From Coprinellus micaceus (taxonomy: Eukaryota > Basidiomycota > Agaricomycetes > Agaricales > Psathyrellaceae), in assembly GCA_951394405.1 (NCBI GenBank), contig OX596341.1, positions 1,984,001 to 2,048,000 on the forward strand: DNA of 64,000 nucleotides. Reading direction: 5' to 3'. The position numbers and the translations under genes were made by a program. How positions within the stretch are numbered: the first letter of the stretch is position 1; every line of letters begins with the position of its first letter. Positions 48,758 through 58,464 of the stretch are shown here, piece by piece. The notes under the pieces were generated by a model. The model searched no databases and had not been told where the DNA came from. It saw only the letters and a program-made list of their open reading frames with translations.

Positions 48758-50204
48758 ATGACAGACAAAATCGTCACTATCAACAACGAGCCCAGCTCCA
48801 AAATCAGTGTCAGATCCTACGATGGATCCAGGAAAGACTTTCGAACCTTCGAAGACTCCCTTTCTCTCTACTTCTCTTATTACGCCGATCAATATGAAGA
48901 CAAAGAAAAGAGGAAGATCACCTTTGTTCTATCCAAGCTAGACTCTGGCGAAGCGGAGATCTGGAGGAGGACCTATATCGCTTCAAAAAAACTCGACGCC
49001 ACAGGAGTCAAGTATGACGACTTTTGGAAAGACTTCAAGAAAGCGTTCGAGAAGACGAACGTTCAGGAAGATGCCCATTGGGAACTCGACAATCTCAAAC
49101 AACAACCTGGAGAAACCGCTGACACTTTAATCACTCGCTTCCGCCACCTCGCTGCTCTCGCCGGAGTTTCACTCATCAACAACGATCAAGAAGCCCTACA
49201 CTACCTCAAAAAGGCATTAAACCTCGAATTAGTTGTCAAACTTGCCGGAGAAAGAACCCAACCAACTTTGTTTGAGGAATGGGTAGATGCCGCAATCGCT
49301 CAAGATAGAGCTTATCGGATGTCCAAGGCAATCAAACAAGGACGAAGATATCCGGGTAGCACCTTCGTCACTTTCGCCAACTCCAGCAACCAACAAAACC
49401 GACGACCCGCCAGAGACCCAAACGCCATGGATGTAGATGCCGTCACCACCGACGAAAGACTGGAACTCCTCAGGAACAAAGCCTGCTTCAACTGCAAAAA
49501 ACCGGGACATTTCGCCAGAGATTGCAGGTCGCCCAAGCAAAATAACACCTTTAACAACTATCGCTCCAATCGACCCTACAGATCTTCCGCTCCCGTCCAA
49601 AAACTGTCTATCCAAGACGCGGCAAGGTCCATCCGCACTCTTTTCACCCAGTACTAAGGCATAGCACGAGTCCGGCCTACTCACAAGTACTCGCAAGTAG
49701 ATCCGTGGGAATACCCATCAATACTCGGATCCGTGAGTCCGAGTCACCCGTGGGAACATACTCGTGCGGATCCGAGTATGGCATTTTTGCACACAAGTAC
49801 TTGTGGCACAGATCCGAGGGATCAATACTTGTATTACTTTCATGTTTTGGACACTTATATTTGTACCTTGTGGTAGTATACACTTGTTCTACGCCCTGGA
49901 CACCACCATACACCCTATATATGGTGGACATAGTATAGGTAAGGCTTGATATCAGGTCAAAACTCACAAGTACTTGCAAGTAGATCCGTGAGAATACTCG
50001 TGCTGACCCGGATCCGCGAATCCGAGTCACTCGTGGGAAAATACTCATGTGAATCCAAGTTTGGCATTTTTGGGCACAAGTACTTGTGCCACAGATCCGA
50101 GTATACTCGTGAGTGCACTCGTGCTATACCTTACCCAGTACACTGGAGAAGAAGAGAAAGAAATCATCGACACATTCGCTAAACTCGACATGAAGGATTT
50201 TTAG
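48758..50204 (+). pseudogene. gag: gag (capsid and nucleocapsid), interrupted by a MITE
   Basis: ATG 48758 (MTDKIVTINN). The capsid-like retrotrans_gag region has FRTFEDSLSLYFSYYADQYE, then WRRTYIASKK and GETADTLITRFRHLAAL. The nucleocapsid zinc knuckle is CFNCKKPGHFARDC near 49,487-49,530. The frame stops at 49655 because the MITE's first bases supply TAA. Discounting the MITE and one copy of its 8-bp duplication, the same frame continues 21 codons to TAG at 50202-50204, right after a GATTTTT run. The intact parent element should therefore have a somewhat longer gag. Confidence 0.85.
49655..50133 (+). mobile_element. hAT-like MITE, copy A (479 bp)
   Basis: Non-coding element with terminal inverted repeats (TAAGGCATAGCACGAGT at the left; ACTCGTGCTATACCTTA at the right, one mismatch). 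It is flanked by an 8-bp target duplication CCCAGTAC (49647-49654 and 50134-50141). The 8-bp duplication points to hAT superfamily transposases acting in trans. The interior contains two direct 140-base repeats (49679-49818 and 49962-50101) and the palindrome ACAAGTACTTGT in both. Copy B is at 56974-57452. Confidence 0.9.
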
Positions 50205-50707
50205 ATAAGGAGGATCTCGCGACGACAATCTCTCCTACTCTCTGCATCCGATCTATGCTCGTCGCCAACATTGAAAATCTCAGCATGCATATCCCCGTCA
50301 CCATCAACGACTCTACTCGAAAAATTCGCACCCAAGCACTCATCGACTGCGGAGCAGGAGGAAAATTTATTGACCCCCGCTTCGTCGAACACCACCGAAT
50401 TCCCACTATTCCACTTCGATTCCCCATGAAGGCCAAAAACGTAGACAGCACACTCAACAAACACGGCACTATCTCCCGTTATATCCAGCTTCCTATCACT
50501 ATCGACAACCGAACCAGAACTCACCGACTCTATGTCTGCCGACTTGGAAAACAAACTCTGATCCTAGGGTTCCCTTGGTTACAACAAGAAAATCCGATCA
50601 TCGATTGGCGATTGGGAACGTTAACATGGCGTTCTCTACACCTTAACTCCACCGAGACCTGGAGATCGAGCACCCCCAGAAACCTCAAGAATCTCCGAAG
50701 AACCTGA
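50198..50707 (+). CDS. pro: Retrotransposon aspartic protease region
   Basis: The frame opens at the gag stop in the -1 frame (FLDKEDLATT) and runs to TGA at 50705-50707. The retropepsin active-site segment is ALIDCGAGGKFID, with catalytic Asp in DCGA. LILGFPWLQQENPIIDW is the second conserved strand, usually ILG.PWL....P.IDW in Ty3 proteases. It has no ATG of its own at the start, so it is expected to be made as a gag-pol fusion by a -1 shift. An internal ATG lies at 50255. Confidence 0.8.
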   Translation, partial: FLDKEDLATTISPTLCIRSMLVANIENLSMHIPVTINDSTRKIRTQALIDCGAGGKFIDPRFVEHHRIPTIPLRFPMKAKNVDSTLNKHGTISRYIQLPITIDNRTRTHRLYVCRLGKQTLILGFPWLQQENPIIDWRLGTLTWRSLHLNSTETWRSSTPRNLKNLRRT

Positions 50708-53700
50708 ACCAACCATACAGATCGACACTATCTGTATTCTAGAAGATCACTCCGACGAAGAAAATGTTGTATGGATCAACCTCAAAACAACAATTTCTCA
50801 ACGCTTAGCCAAAGAACATCACCTAGAGGAGGAAGACGAAAGACCCCTCGAGGAACGCGTTCCCAAAGTCTACCACAAATATCTCCACCTCTTTCGTCCG
50901 GAAACCGCAGAAAAATTCCCTCCCAAAAGGGAATTCGACCACGCCATCGATCTCAAAGAAGGTTTTATCCCCAAGAGATTCCCCGCCTACTCTCTATCGC
51001 CGGCTCAAGAAGCAGAAGTCAACCGATTTGTCGAAGAAAATCTAAGATTAGGACGAATCAGACCATCCAAATCAGCTATGGCATCCCCCGTCTTTTTCGT
51101 ATCCAAGAAAGAAGAAAAACTCCGACTATGCCAAGACTACCGTTATCTCAATGACTGGACCATCGCCGACGCATATCCACTCCCTCTGGTAGACGACCTG
51201 TTGAAGAAGTACCAAAAAGCAAAATACTTCTCAAAGATCGATCTAAGATGGGGATTCAACAACGTCCGCATCAAGGAAGGAGATGAATGGAAGGCGGCAT
51301 TCAGAACACCCAGAGGACTATTCGAACCGACCGTAATGTTTTATGGGCTCAAGAATTCTCCGCCCACCTTCCAACGTATGATGGATGACGCTCTGCAACA
51401 GCCAGATGAAATCTCCGAACCGGCCTTGGTGGATGGATACGTCGACGACGTCCTCGCCGCTGGGGACACTATAGAAAAATGCAGACAAGACACGCTACGC
51501 ACTCTAGAACGAATAGACAGAGCCAAGCTACCATGCAACATCAAGAAGTGCGCATTCGAACAAGAAGAAGTAGATTTCCTCGGATTCATCATCGGACGTG
51601 GACAACTTCGTATGGACCCTGTCAAAATCGCCGGCCTCGCCAAATGGCCGACCCCGGAGGATTTGAAACAGCTACGATCGTTCTTAGGATTTGGAAACTT
51701 CTACCGCAGGTTTATCAAGAACTATTCTAGAATCGCAACGCCTCTACACGCCTTACAAGGAAAGGACGTCCCCTTTATCTGGACCAACGAATGCGAACGA
51801 GCCTTTCAAGAGCTGAAAACTAGATTCACCTCTTACCCGGTCCTCCTGCTACCGAATCCAGAAAAAGCCTACCAAATCGAAGCTGACGCATCAAAACACG
51901 CATCCGGAGCAGTCCTAACTCAACTCGGAGAAGACGGAAAAAGACACCCGGTCTGCTTCCTATCACAAACGTTCAGCTCCGCCGAACGAAACTACCAAAT
52001 CTACGACAGAGAACTTCTTGCCATCCTGAGAGCATTGCTCGAATGGAGACCATTCGTCTTCGGATCTCCCTTCCCCATAACCGTCTATTCCGACCATCAG
52101 AATCTAACGTACTGGAAAAAACCGCAAAAACTCAGTCCCCGACAAGCCCGCGCCTTTCTCACCTTGACCGAGTACAACATCGAGCTGAAACATCAACCCG
52201 GAACGAAGATGTATCAATCTGACGCTCTGTCAAGACGACCCGATCTTTGCCAAGACGACGGAGAACAGAAGGAGGTGGTCGTACTCCCACCGGATCTATT
52301 CGTCAACCTAATCGACACCGCCTTACAAGAGCAAATCCTAAATTCGGAAAATCTCGACCAGGAAGCCGGAGACGCCCTGAAACTATTACTAGAAGAAGGA
52401 TTCTCTGAGCTGCAAAACGACTTAGAAGATTGGACTGTGGAAACGAAGGATGGGAAACACATGCTATTTCGAAAAGGCAAGGCGTACGTCCCTAACGACA
52501 TCGACCTTCGAAGGGAAATAGTGCGATCACACCACGACTCCCCGACCATTGGACACCCAGGGGAACTAGGGACCTTCAACGCAATCAGGAAGGCCTACTG
52601 GTGGCCTGGAATGCGTAAGTTCATCAAAGCCTACGTTAACGGCTGCGCAGAATGCCAGCAGTTCAAGATCAACCGCCAACCCGTCAAACCGAGTCTACTC
52701 CCCATAACCGCACCAGAATCAGCCCGACCATTTACCCAACTATCCATCGACTTTATCACCGACTTACCACGCTCAGACGGATACGACTCTATTATGGTCG
52801 TGGTAGACCATGGTCTTACGAAGGGGGTAATTCTCGAACCTTGCAACAAAACGATCACCGCAGAACAAACCACGGAAGCGTTTATTCGCAGAGTTTTCGC
52901 ACACTATGGCCTCCCAGACAAACTTATCTCCGACAGAGGACCCCAATTCGCTGCTAAAACCTTCCGTGATGTTCTCGAACATCTAAAAATCGACTCCGCC
53001 CTATCAACCGCCTTTCATCCTCAGACCGACGGAGGAACTGAACGCGTCAACCAAGAAATAGAAGCCTATCTCGCCATCTATTGCTCCGCCAACCCGATGA
53101 CTTGGAACCGAGCATTACCCATTCTCCAGTTCACCCACAACTCTCGCACCCACGCTGACAGAACGAATACTCCATTCGAACTTATCATGGGAACACAACC
53201 CCGAGCACTCCCAGAAGCCTTCGATGAAACCAACTTCCCCGCAAACAAAGAAAGATTCGAACACCTGGAACGTATCAGGAACGAAGCACTCGCAGCTCAC
53301 GAACTCGCAAGAAATCGAATGATCGAGCGAACGGACACCACCTGGACACCATTCAAAAAGGGCGACAAAGTATGGTTAGACGCAAGGAACCTGAAACTCC
53401 CATACAAATCAAAGAAAATGTCGCCTAAACGACTAGGACCGTTCAAAATCATCGAAGCGATCGGACTTCGCGCCTACCGACTCGAACTCCCCGCCAAATG
53501 GAAGATTCACAACGTATTCCACGTTTCGCTTCTTGCTCCATACAAAACCAACGACACCCACGGCCCATCACATCCAGAACCACCACCAGAAGAAATAGAA
53601 GGAGAAGAAGAATACGAAATCGAAGGAATCATCAACCACCGTGTCAACCGTGATGGAAGCATCGAATATCTGATCAAATGGCTTGGTTACGATGAAACTC

Positions 53701-53774
53701 AATGGACGGAAGAAAATGATCTAGAACACGCTCCAGACCTTTTGGATAAGTACAAAAAGGACAACAAACTGTGA
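50627..53774 (+). CDS. pol: Pol: reverse transcriptase, RNase H, integrase, chromodomain
   Basis: The frame is +1 to protease and overlaps it by about 80 bases. The text before the first ATG (51078) is clearly coding (EFDHAIDLKEGFIPKRFPAY). Reverse transcriptase: CQDYRYLND, KIDLRWGFNNVRI, GLKNSPPTFQRMMD, catalytic GYVDDVLA, FLGFIIG. RNase H: IEADASKHASGAVL, YDRELLAILRAL, YSDHQNLTYW. Integrase: an HHCC zinc motif (HHDSPTIGHPGELGT to CAECQQ), then the DDE core (DFITDLP; SDRGPQFAA; DGGTERVNQEIEAYL). C-terminal chromodomain: YEIEGIINHR, YLIKWLGYDETQWTEE. All catalytic residues are present. The frame offset relative to protease is either programmed or a disabling mutation. Confidence 0.93.
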
Positions 53775-53869
53775 CGATCATCCAAACCAATCTTGCTCAC
53801 CAGCCATCCTCACCACCAAACATCTTCACCCAAACTCTCTCCCCTTTTCAAAAATCTATATTTTCGAAA

Positions 53870-54850
53870 ATGGTCTCTACTTCTGCTCCCACCACCGTCT
53901 ACACCGCCACCCCCGTCTACAACACCACTCCCGTCTCCGTCTCCTCTTCTCTCTCAACCGTTTCCACCGACCCCGCCTCCGACATCGCCGTCTACGACCA
54001 AGCCCCCACTATCAACAAAGGAAAGGCCGCCACCGTCCTTATCGCCCCGGACGTCGTTCGCCTCCCCGCACGCTCCTTCCCCCTCGCCTCTCGCCAATCC
54101 TTCGACCTGCGCACCGCCTTCACCGACGACGAAATCGTCACCGCCGAAGAGCAGATTGCAGGAATAGCAACATACGAAGAAGTAGTGAAGCAAGCAGGAA
54201 AAATCGCGACACTAGTCACCTGCGCCAACTCTGGAGGACGCCCCGAATGGACGGTCTGGATGGAGAACGCGGACAAGGCCGAAGAATGGTATAAGACCGT
54301 CAAGGCCATCCACAACGATTACCACCACATCCAAGGGCTAAACCCCAACCACCACGACGAATACTGCACCGCCCTCACTTCCTACCGCGAAACCGCCCTC
54401 TTCCGCTACAAACACTGGATCGAACTAGTCGAGAAGTACATCGACGAAGTTCGCCTCGCCATCCGCGCCGCCCACCTCAAGCTCCGTAACTTCGACTACC
54501 GCAACCAAATATGGGGTTCGGTCACTTTCTACGGGATGGAGGAAGAGGACAAGAAGAAGAGGAAGGGGGAAGTTTGCGGGAGCTGCAAAGAAATCGGCCA
54601 CTTCAAGACCGATCACGCCGGGTGGGTATGCTCCCACTGCAAGAAAAACGCCCCCCACCACTACCCTTGGGAATGCCCCAAGAAAATCGCCATCGTTCGC
54701 CGTCGTTCAATTCGATTGAACAAAAAGAAGTCCACCGCCAAGAAACCCCGAGCCTCCACCTCCAAAACCCCGATAGACGACGAGTGGAAGTACGAGGAGG
54801 ACGGTTACGATTGGTACGGTGAGGATGCCGAGTGGAACTATGTTAATTAG
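53870..54850 (+). CDS. Extra 3' ORF of the chromovirus, zinc-knuckle-like protein
   Basis: 326 residues from ATG 53870, starting 96 bases after the pol stop and ending 41 bases before the 3' LTR, so it belongs to the element. The N-terminus is Thr/Ser/Pro-rich. The middle is helical (EEVVKQAGKIATLV; YRETALFRYKHWIELVEKYI). Two Cys/His clusters follow: CGSCKEIGHFKTDH and CSHCKKNAPHHYPWEC. After that comes a strongly basic stretch (RRRSIRLNKKKSTAKK) and an acidic/aromatic tail with WYGEDAEWNYVN. It is not an envelope-like protein: no signal peptide or membrane helix was seen. The Cys/His clusters plus the basic stretch suggest nucleic-acid binding, perhaps a second nucleocapsid-like protein. No family was recognised. 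Confidence 0.75.
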   Translation: MVSTSAPTTVYTATPVYNTTPVSVSSSLSTVSTDPASDIAVYDQAPTINKGKAATVLIAPDVVRLPARSFPLASRQSFDLRTAFTDDEIVTAEEQIAGIATYEEVVKQAGKIATLVTCANSGGRPEWTVWMENADKAEEWYKTVKAIHNDYHHIQGLNPNHHDEYCTALTSYRETALFRYKHWIELVEKYIDEVRLAIRAAHLKLRNFDYRNQIWGSVTFYGMEEEDKKKRKGEVCGSCKEIGHFKTDHAGWVCSHCKKNAPHHYPWECPKKIAIVRRRSIRLNKKKSTAKKPRASTSKTPIDDEWKYEEDGYDWYGEDAEWNYVN

Positions 54851-54891
54851 TTACATTCGATCCAGGGTCTCGAAACGTAATAAGGGGGTAA

Positions 54892-55625
54892 TGTTACGTT
54901 TAAGCTTCACGTACTATACTTTTTCTTTACCCCTATCTTTTTATCTAATCTGTCGCGGACTTATTTTATCTTCGAGCGGCTATCTCTTTCTTTATGTAAT
55001 ATAGATTACCTTTCACTAGCGCTAGACGCCCGTTCTTTTATGACTCGTATTGTATGACGTATAGGCGCAGCCTTGCGTAGTTAGTTTACTCAGCTCGCGC
55101 AGTTTTGCTTACTCGTACGCAGCCCAGCGCAGCATTCCGTAGTATACGCAGTCGCGTTCTGAACTTCTCTTTGACTCATAGCGACTCGTACCTCTCAGTA
55201 TATATACCCTTATCGCATACCGATGTACCTTAGCTTGTTATCCTTGTATCAACCTTCTTGACTACCCTCTTCTCAACCCCCGTTTCCCCTCTCTACGACA
55301 ACCGGTGGAAACCGAAGCTCCTCCACCATTCTAAAACTCGCACATATCGACGACGTCCAGCAACTCTTAGACACCACGAAAGACCTCATCCTGTAAGAAG
55401 ATCCCGACGAAGAGAATAACCAAGACAACGACGACGACACCTACGACTTAGCCTAAAGGAAGAACGGAGAGAAGCGATCGTCGACATCGCCCCCGACTAG
55501 AGAAGTGACGTACGGCCGCCAAACCGCGCACGCTGGTAGAACGACTACGATCGCCGATATCGAGCGTACCAGAGAATTGACAAGACCGAGCCGACTGTTG
55601 GAGACACCCCAACCGAGTCGTAACA
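54892..55625 (+). repeat. 3' LTR of the chromovirus
   Basis: 734 bases, identical by eye to the 5' LTR except G at 55154 for A at 47523. It is preceded by the polypurine tract AATAAGGGGG. It ends CGTAACA, followed by the target duplication GTTGG at 55626. Confidence 0.95.
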
Positions 55626-55839
55626 GTTGGCTTCTTCGTCCTCGGGATAAAAGTTTCCGAAGGTAGAAGGCGCCATCCAGGTGGGAGAGCTAGGGACAGC
55701 CGAGTCAGCCCTGATAAAATTGTGCTTTGAATTGGCGACGTCCTAATGGGCGTAGGCTTACATAACTCCTGCGCGCTTGCCGAGCGCTTACAAGTGTGGA
55801 TGGATTGTTTCTTGATACAAGGCCTGTTCATTTATGTAT

Positions 55840-58338
55840 TTATTCCAGATCCACACAGTTTAGTACAGATGTCATGGCGTAGAAGGCTTGAGCCCACTGG
55901 ACCGCACGGGGATGCCACAGATCAAAGGGCAAGGAGATACAAAGTTCCTTCCCTCCACCCTTGATGCCGCTACGGATGGTTTCGAAGGGAACATACTCCT
56001 CGTACTCCTCTTCTCTCACACCCCACCCGGCTGGAACAATCTCCTCCTCCTGCATCTCCCTAAAGAGGGCTTCAAACATGGTAAACTGCGCCTTCGAGAA
56101 CGGGCTCTTGCTTTTCGAAATTTGGACCGGCTCGTGGTTGATCTGCATGCCTTGCGATTTCAGTGCTTCCGCCATTGGAGTATCCGGCTCCTCCTCGTCA
56201 TCAGAGCCATCTCTATTGGCCCTCTCTTCAACCGCTGGATCCACTCCATATGTCGCCTCAATCTCTTCGGCACTCATCCCTTCACAGTCGTCCTGGTCGT
56301 TCCCTTCACGGTCGTCCCAGTCGTTGTTGTACTTCCCAAACTCGAGCCCTCCGTAGAATCGCATAGCCTAGTTGCCTGAAGTCAGAAACATAAATCCAAA
56401 GGCTGTCATGTACGCACATCAGGTGTCTGGTTGTGACCCTCTCCTGAGATGGGGTGAGAGTTCCAGTTGGCTTGGAAGCGCTTGCAGTCACTGTTGATTT
56501 CATCAAGAAACAAATAGTGAAGGAGCCAAAGGTGGCCATGGTTATCACGGTCCATAAGATGCTCCCTCTCCAGCCTGAAGAAGAAGGCTTTCCACCCTCG
56601 AGCAAATTGGCTTCCAACCTCCACCCAAAGACGCTCGATGCGGGTGTTAAATGTGGATGAGCCCCACATGAAGCTTGCCCGGTTAAGACCTCGAAGAAGG
56701 GTCATTAGGATTGCAACATCTCTGTTCTCTCCGCCTCGGTCCCCTCGCACCCGAGAGGGCACCTCATAGTCCATGATAGCCTCTAAGAACATGCCCAGGA
56801 CTGTCTCGGCTCGATTATTGTCACTAGCCCTCAGGCCGGTGACCTGTGCCAGCAGGGGAAGTTGTAAGTACTGTAGCTTCTGGTCATGACATGTGTTTGC
56901 TTACCGTCCTTGAAAAGCCATCCACAGATCCATGGATGACAATACCCCATGGTCCAAGCTTGTGATGCCCATCTAAGGTATAGCACGAGTGCACTCACGA
57001 GTATACTCGGATCTGTGGCACAAGTACTTGTGCCCAAAAATGCCAAACTTGGATTCACATGAGTATTTTCCCACGAGTGACTCGGATTCGCGGATCCGGG
57101 TCAGCACGAGTATTCTCACGGATCTACTTGCAAGTACTTGTGAGTTTTGACCTGATATCAAGCCTTACCTATACTATGTCCACCATATATAGGGTGTATG
57201 GTGGTGTCCAGGGCGTAGAACAAGTGTATACTACCACAAGGTACAAATATAAGTGTCCAAAACATGAAAGTAATACAAGTATTGATCCCTCGGATCTGTG
57301 CCACAAGTACTTGTGTGCAAAAATGCCATACTCGGATCCGCACGAGTATGTTCCCACGGGTGACTCGGACTCACGGATCCGAGTATTGATGGGTATTCCC
57401 ACGGATCTACTTGCGAGTACTTGTGAGTAGGCCGGACTCGTGCTATGCCTTATGCCCATCCATATGCCATAAAGCGTGAGGGCGTGATATATGATACTTT
57501 CCAAGGCGCTTGGGCTTCAAGCTTTTGAAACGAGACCTGATCATGCGTCCTAGTCGATCCACCCTCTTGAGAGATTTTTCCACCCTGCGACGCTGCACAC
57601 GTATCTTCTTGAAGCGGATAAAGCCAATCAAGTAGCGTAAACCAGAGTCCGGGAACAATGCCTTGAAGGAGCGAACAAGCTTATCCAGCGTCTTATTTGA
57701 TATCTTGGTAAAGCCACGGGCGATCTTGTTGAGCTTCAAGTACTTGTTCAGGGTATTGCGGTGAACTCCCAGCTTCTTCGCTAACCTAGGTGGTGTTAAA
57801 AAGCGTCAAGGCGTTGCATAGAGGGATGCTACAGATACACATACTGAGTAAGAGGTATGCGGCGTGTTGGGTCCATCGCTTCTTCGAGAAACTGAGGGTC
57901 TATCACCTTCTTCGGTCGGCCCCTTCCAGGGCCTTTGACTTCAGAGACGGGCTTCGCAAACTTGAGATGGGAGGTATCCCTGCCAAACATCACCCTGGAG
58001 TTTAGTACAAAGTTGGCGATTGAGTGGTACGGCACGCACTGTTCCTGCCCTGCCACCTCCTTCTGAAGTTGTATGAGTTCTTTTAGAGATGCTCTGAACG
58101 CCTCTGCAATCTCTAGGATCCAGTCTCCAGGAACTCCTTCCTCAGCTTCCAGGGCAACGAGATACGGAAGTGCAACCTCAGCTATCTGGGTAAGATGGAA
58201 CAGAACCCTTTGGGCGTTTAGATTGGACTGTCCAAGGGCAGTAGACGCGTTTCGATGGATATCAGAAAGCTTCTGGTACGTTTGGTGAATGTTTGATGAC
58301 CAGGGCGCGGGGCTTGGGGGTAATGGTGGGAGAGGCAT
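55840..58338 (-). pseudogene. HTH and integrase-core (rve-type DDE) protein, interrupted by a MITE
   Basis: Four exons: 57845-58338, 56905-57785, 56418-56843 and 55840-56367. Without the MITE and one 8-bp duplication they total 1,842 bases, an exact 613-residue frame. The N-terminus is helical (MPLPPLPPSPAPWSSNIHQ; ILEIAEAFRASLKELIQLQK). An AT-hook-like GPGRGRPKK follows, then an HTH (LAKKLGVHRNTLNKYLKL). A basic linker leads into the integrase core: WHMDGHHKLGPWGIVIHGSV (first Asp), SRVRGDRGGENRDVAIL (second Asp), STFNTRIERLWVEVGSQ (Glu). An acidic tail ends it. The family is widespread in agarics and retrovirus-integrase-like in fold, either a transposase or a domesticated copy. The MITE sits 2 codons after the first catalytic Asp, so this copy is dead. 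Confidence 0.85.
56974..57452 (-). mobile_element. hAT-like MITE, copy B (479 bp)
   Basis: Reverse-orientation copy of the element at 49655-50133, with the same length and no difference noticed by eye. It is flanked by its own 8-bp target duplication TGCCCATC (56966-56973 and 57453-57460). It lies in exon 2 of the integrase-core gene. A different target sequence with the same 8-bp duplication confirms the exact ends of the family. Confidence 0.92.
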
Positions 58339-58464
58339 AGAAGGGACAGAGCAGAGGGGGTATAGCCGACGAAGTCTTGGGACTCGAACTAGGCGAGGAT
58401 GATTACGAATTGGATCAATTGCGATAGACGTCCTTCTGTCCGCCTGGTGTGTCTTCCTTCTTCG
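58339..58464. promoter_or_regulatory. Shared divergent promoter between integrase and BTB genes
   Basis: Only 126 bases separate the integrase-core ATG (58338, minus) from the first BTB ATG (58465, plus). Both promoters must lie in or overlap this gap or the neighbouring exons. No clear TATA box was found. Confidence 0.5.

Larger units (their letters stand above)
47261..55625 (+). mobile_element. Ty3/chromovirus LTR retrotransposon, full length 8,365 bp
   Basis: Bounded by two 734-bp LTRs beginning TGTTACG and ending CGTAACA. It is flanked by a 5-bp target duplication GTTGG (47256-47260 and 55626-55630), as expected for Ty3-type integration. Order: 5' LTR, primer-binding site, gag with zinc knuckle, protease, reverse transcriptase, RNase H, integrase, chromodomain, an extra ORF, polypurine tract (AATAAGGGGG, about 54880-54889), 3' LTR. 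This is the chromovirus (Tf1/sushi-like) order. It contains a 479-bp MITE in gag. It inserted in the first exon of a minus-strand gene. The LTRs differ at one position by eye (A at 47523, G at 55154), so insertion is recent. Confidence 0.95.
45698..55676 (-). pseudogene. Acidic/basic low-complexity protein gene split by an LTR retrotransposon
   Basis: The gene is in two parts. The first 17 codons (ATG at 55676 to 55626, MAPSTFGNFYPEDEEAN) lie to the right of the retrotransposon. The rest lies to its left: 46836-47255, 46705-46782, 46239-46656, 46098-46184 and 45698-46044. Counting one copy of the GTTGG target duplication, the parts join exactly in frame (1,401 bases, 466 residues). The protein has Ser/Asp/Glu-rich acidic runs, a Lys-rich segment (KSKPPSKKEKSSKSS) and a conserved-looking middle block (LVKEIFHFFPEALSYVIKND; TLVSHSCITSRTSWKDRQLV). 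It ends with an acidic and Lys/Glu repeat tail. This suggests a nuclear, chromatin- or nucleic-acid-associated protein. No named domain was recognised. It is disrupted here by the 8.4-kb insertion. Confidence 0.75.

Noticed and set aside
53774..53870. Start of the extra retrotransposon ORF at 53771, overlapping the pol stop
   Set aside because: That start is GTG; the first ATG in frame is at 53870. Translation coupled to pol cannot be excluded.
57059..57430. 123-residue open frame found identically at 49677-50048 (minus) and 57059-57430 (plus)
   Set aside because: It lies wholly inside the two MITE copies. Identity comes from recent transposition. The text has no domain, and other frames of the MITE are equally open.
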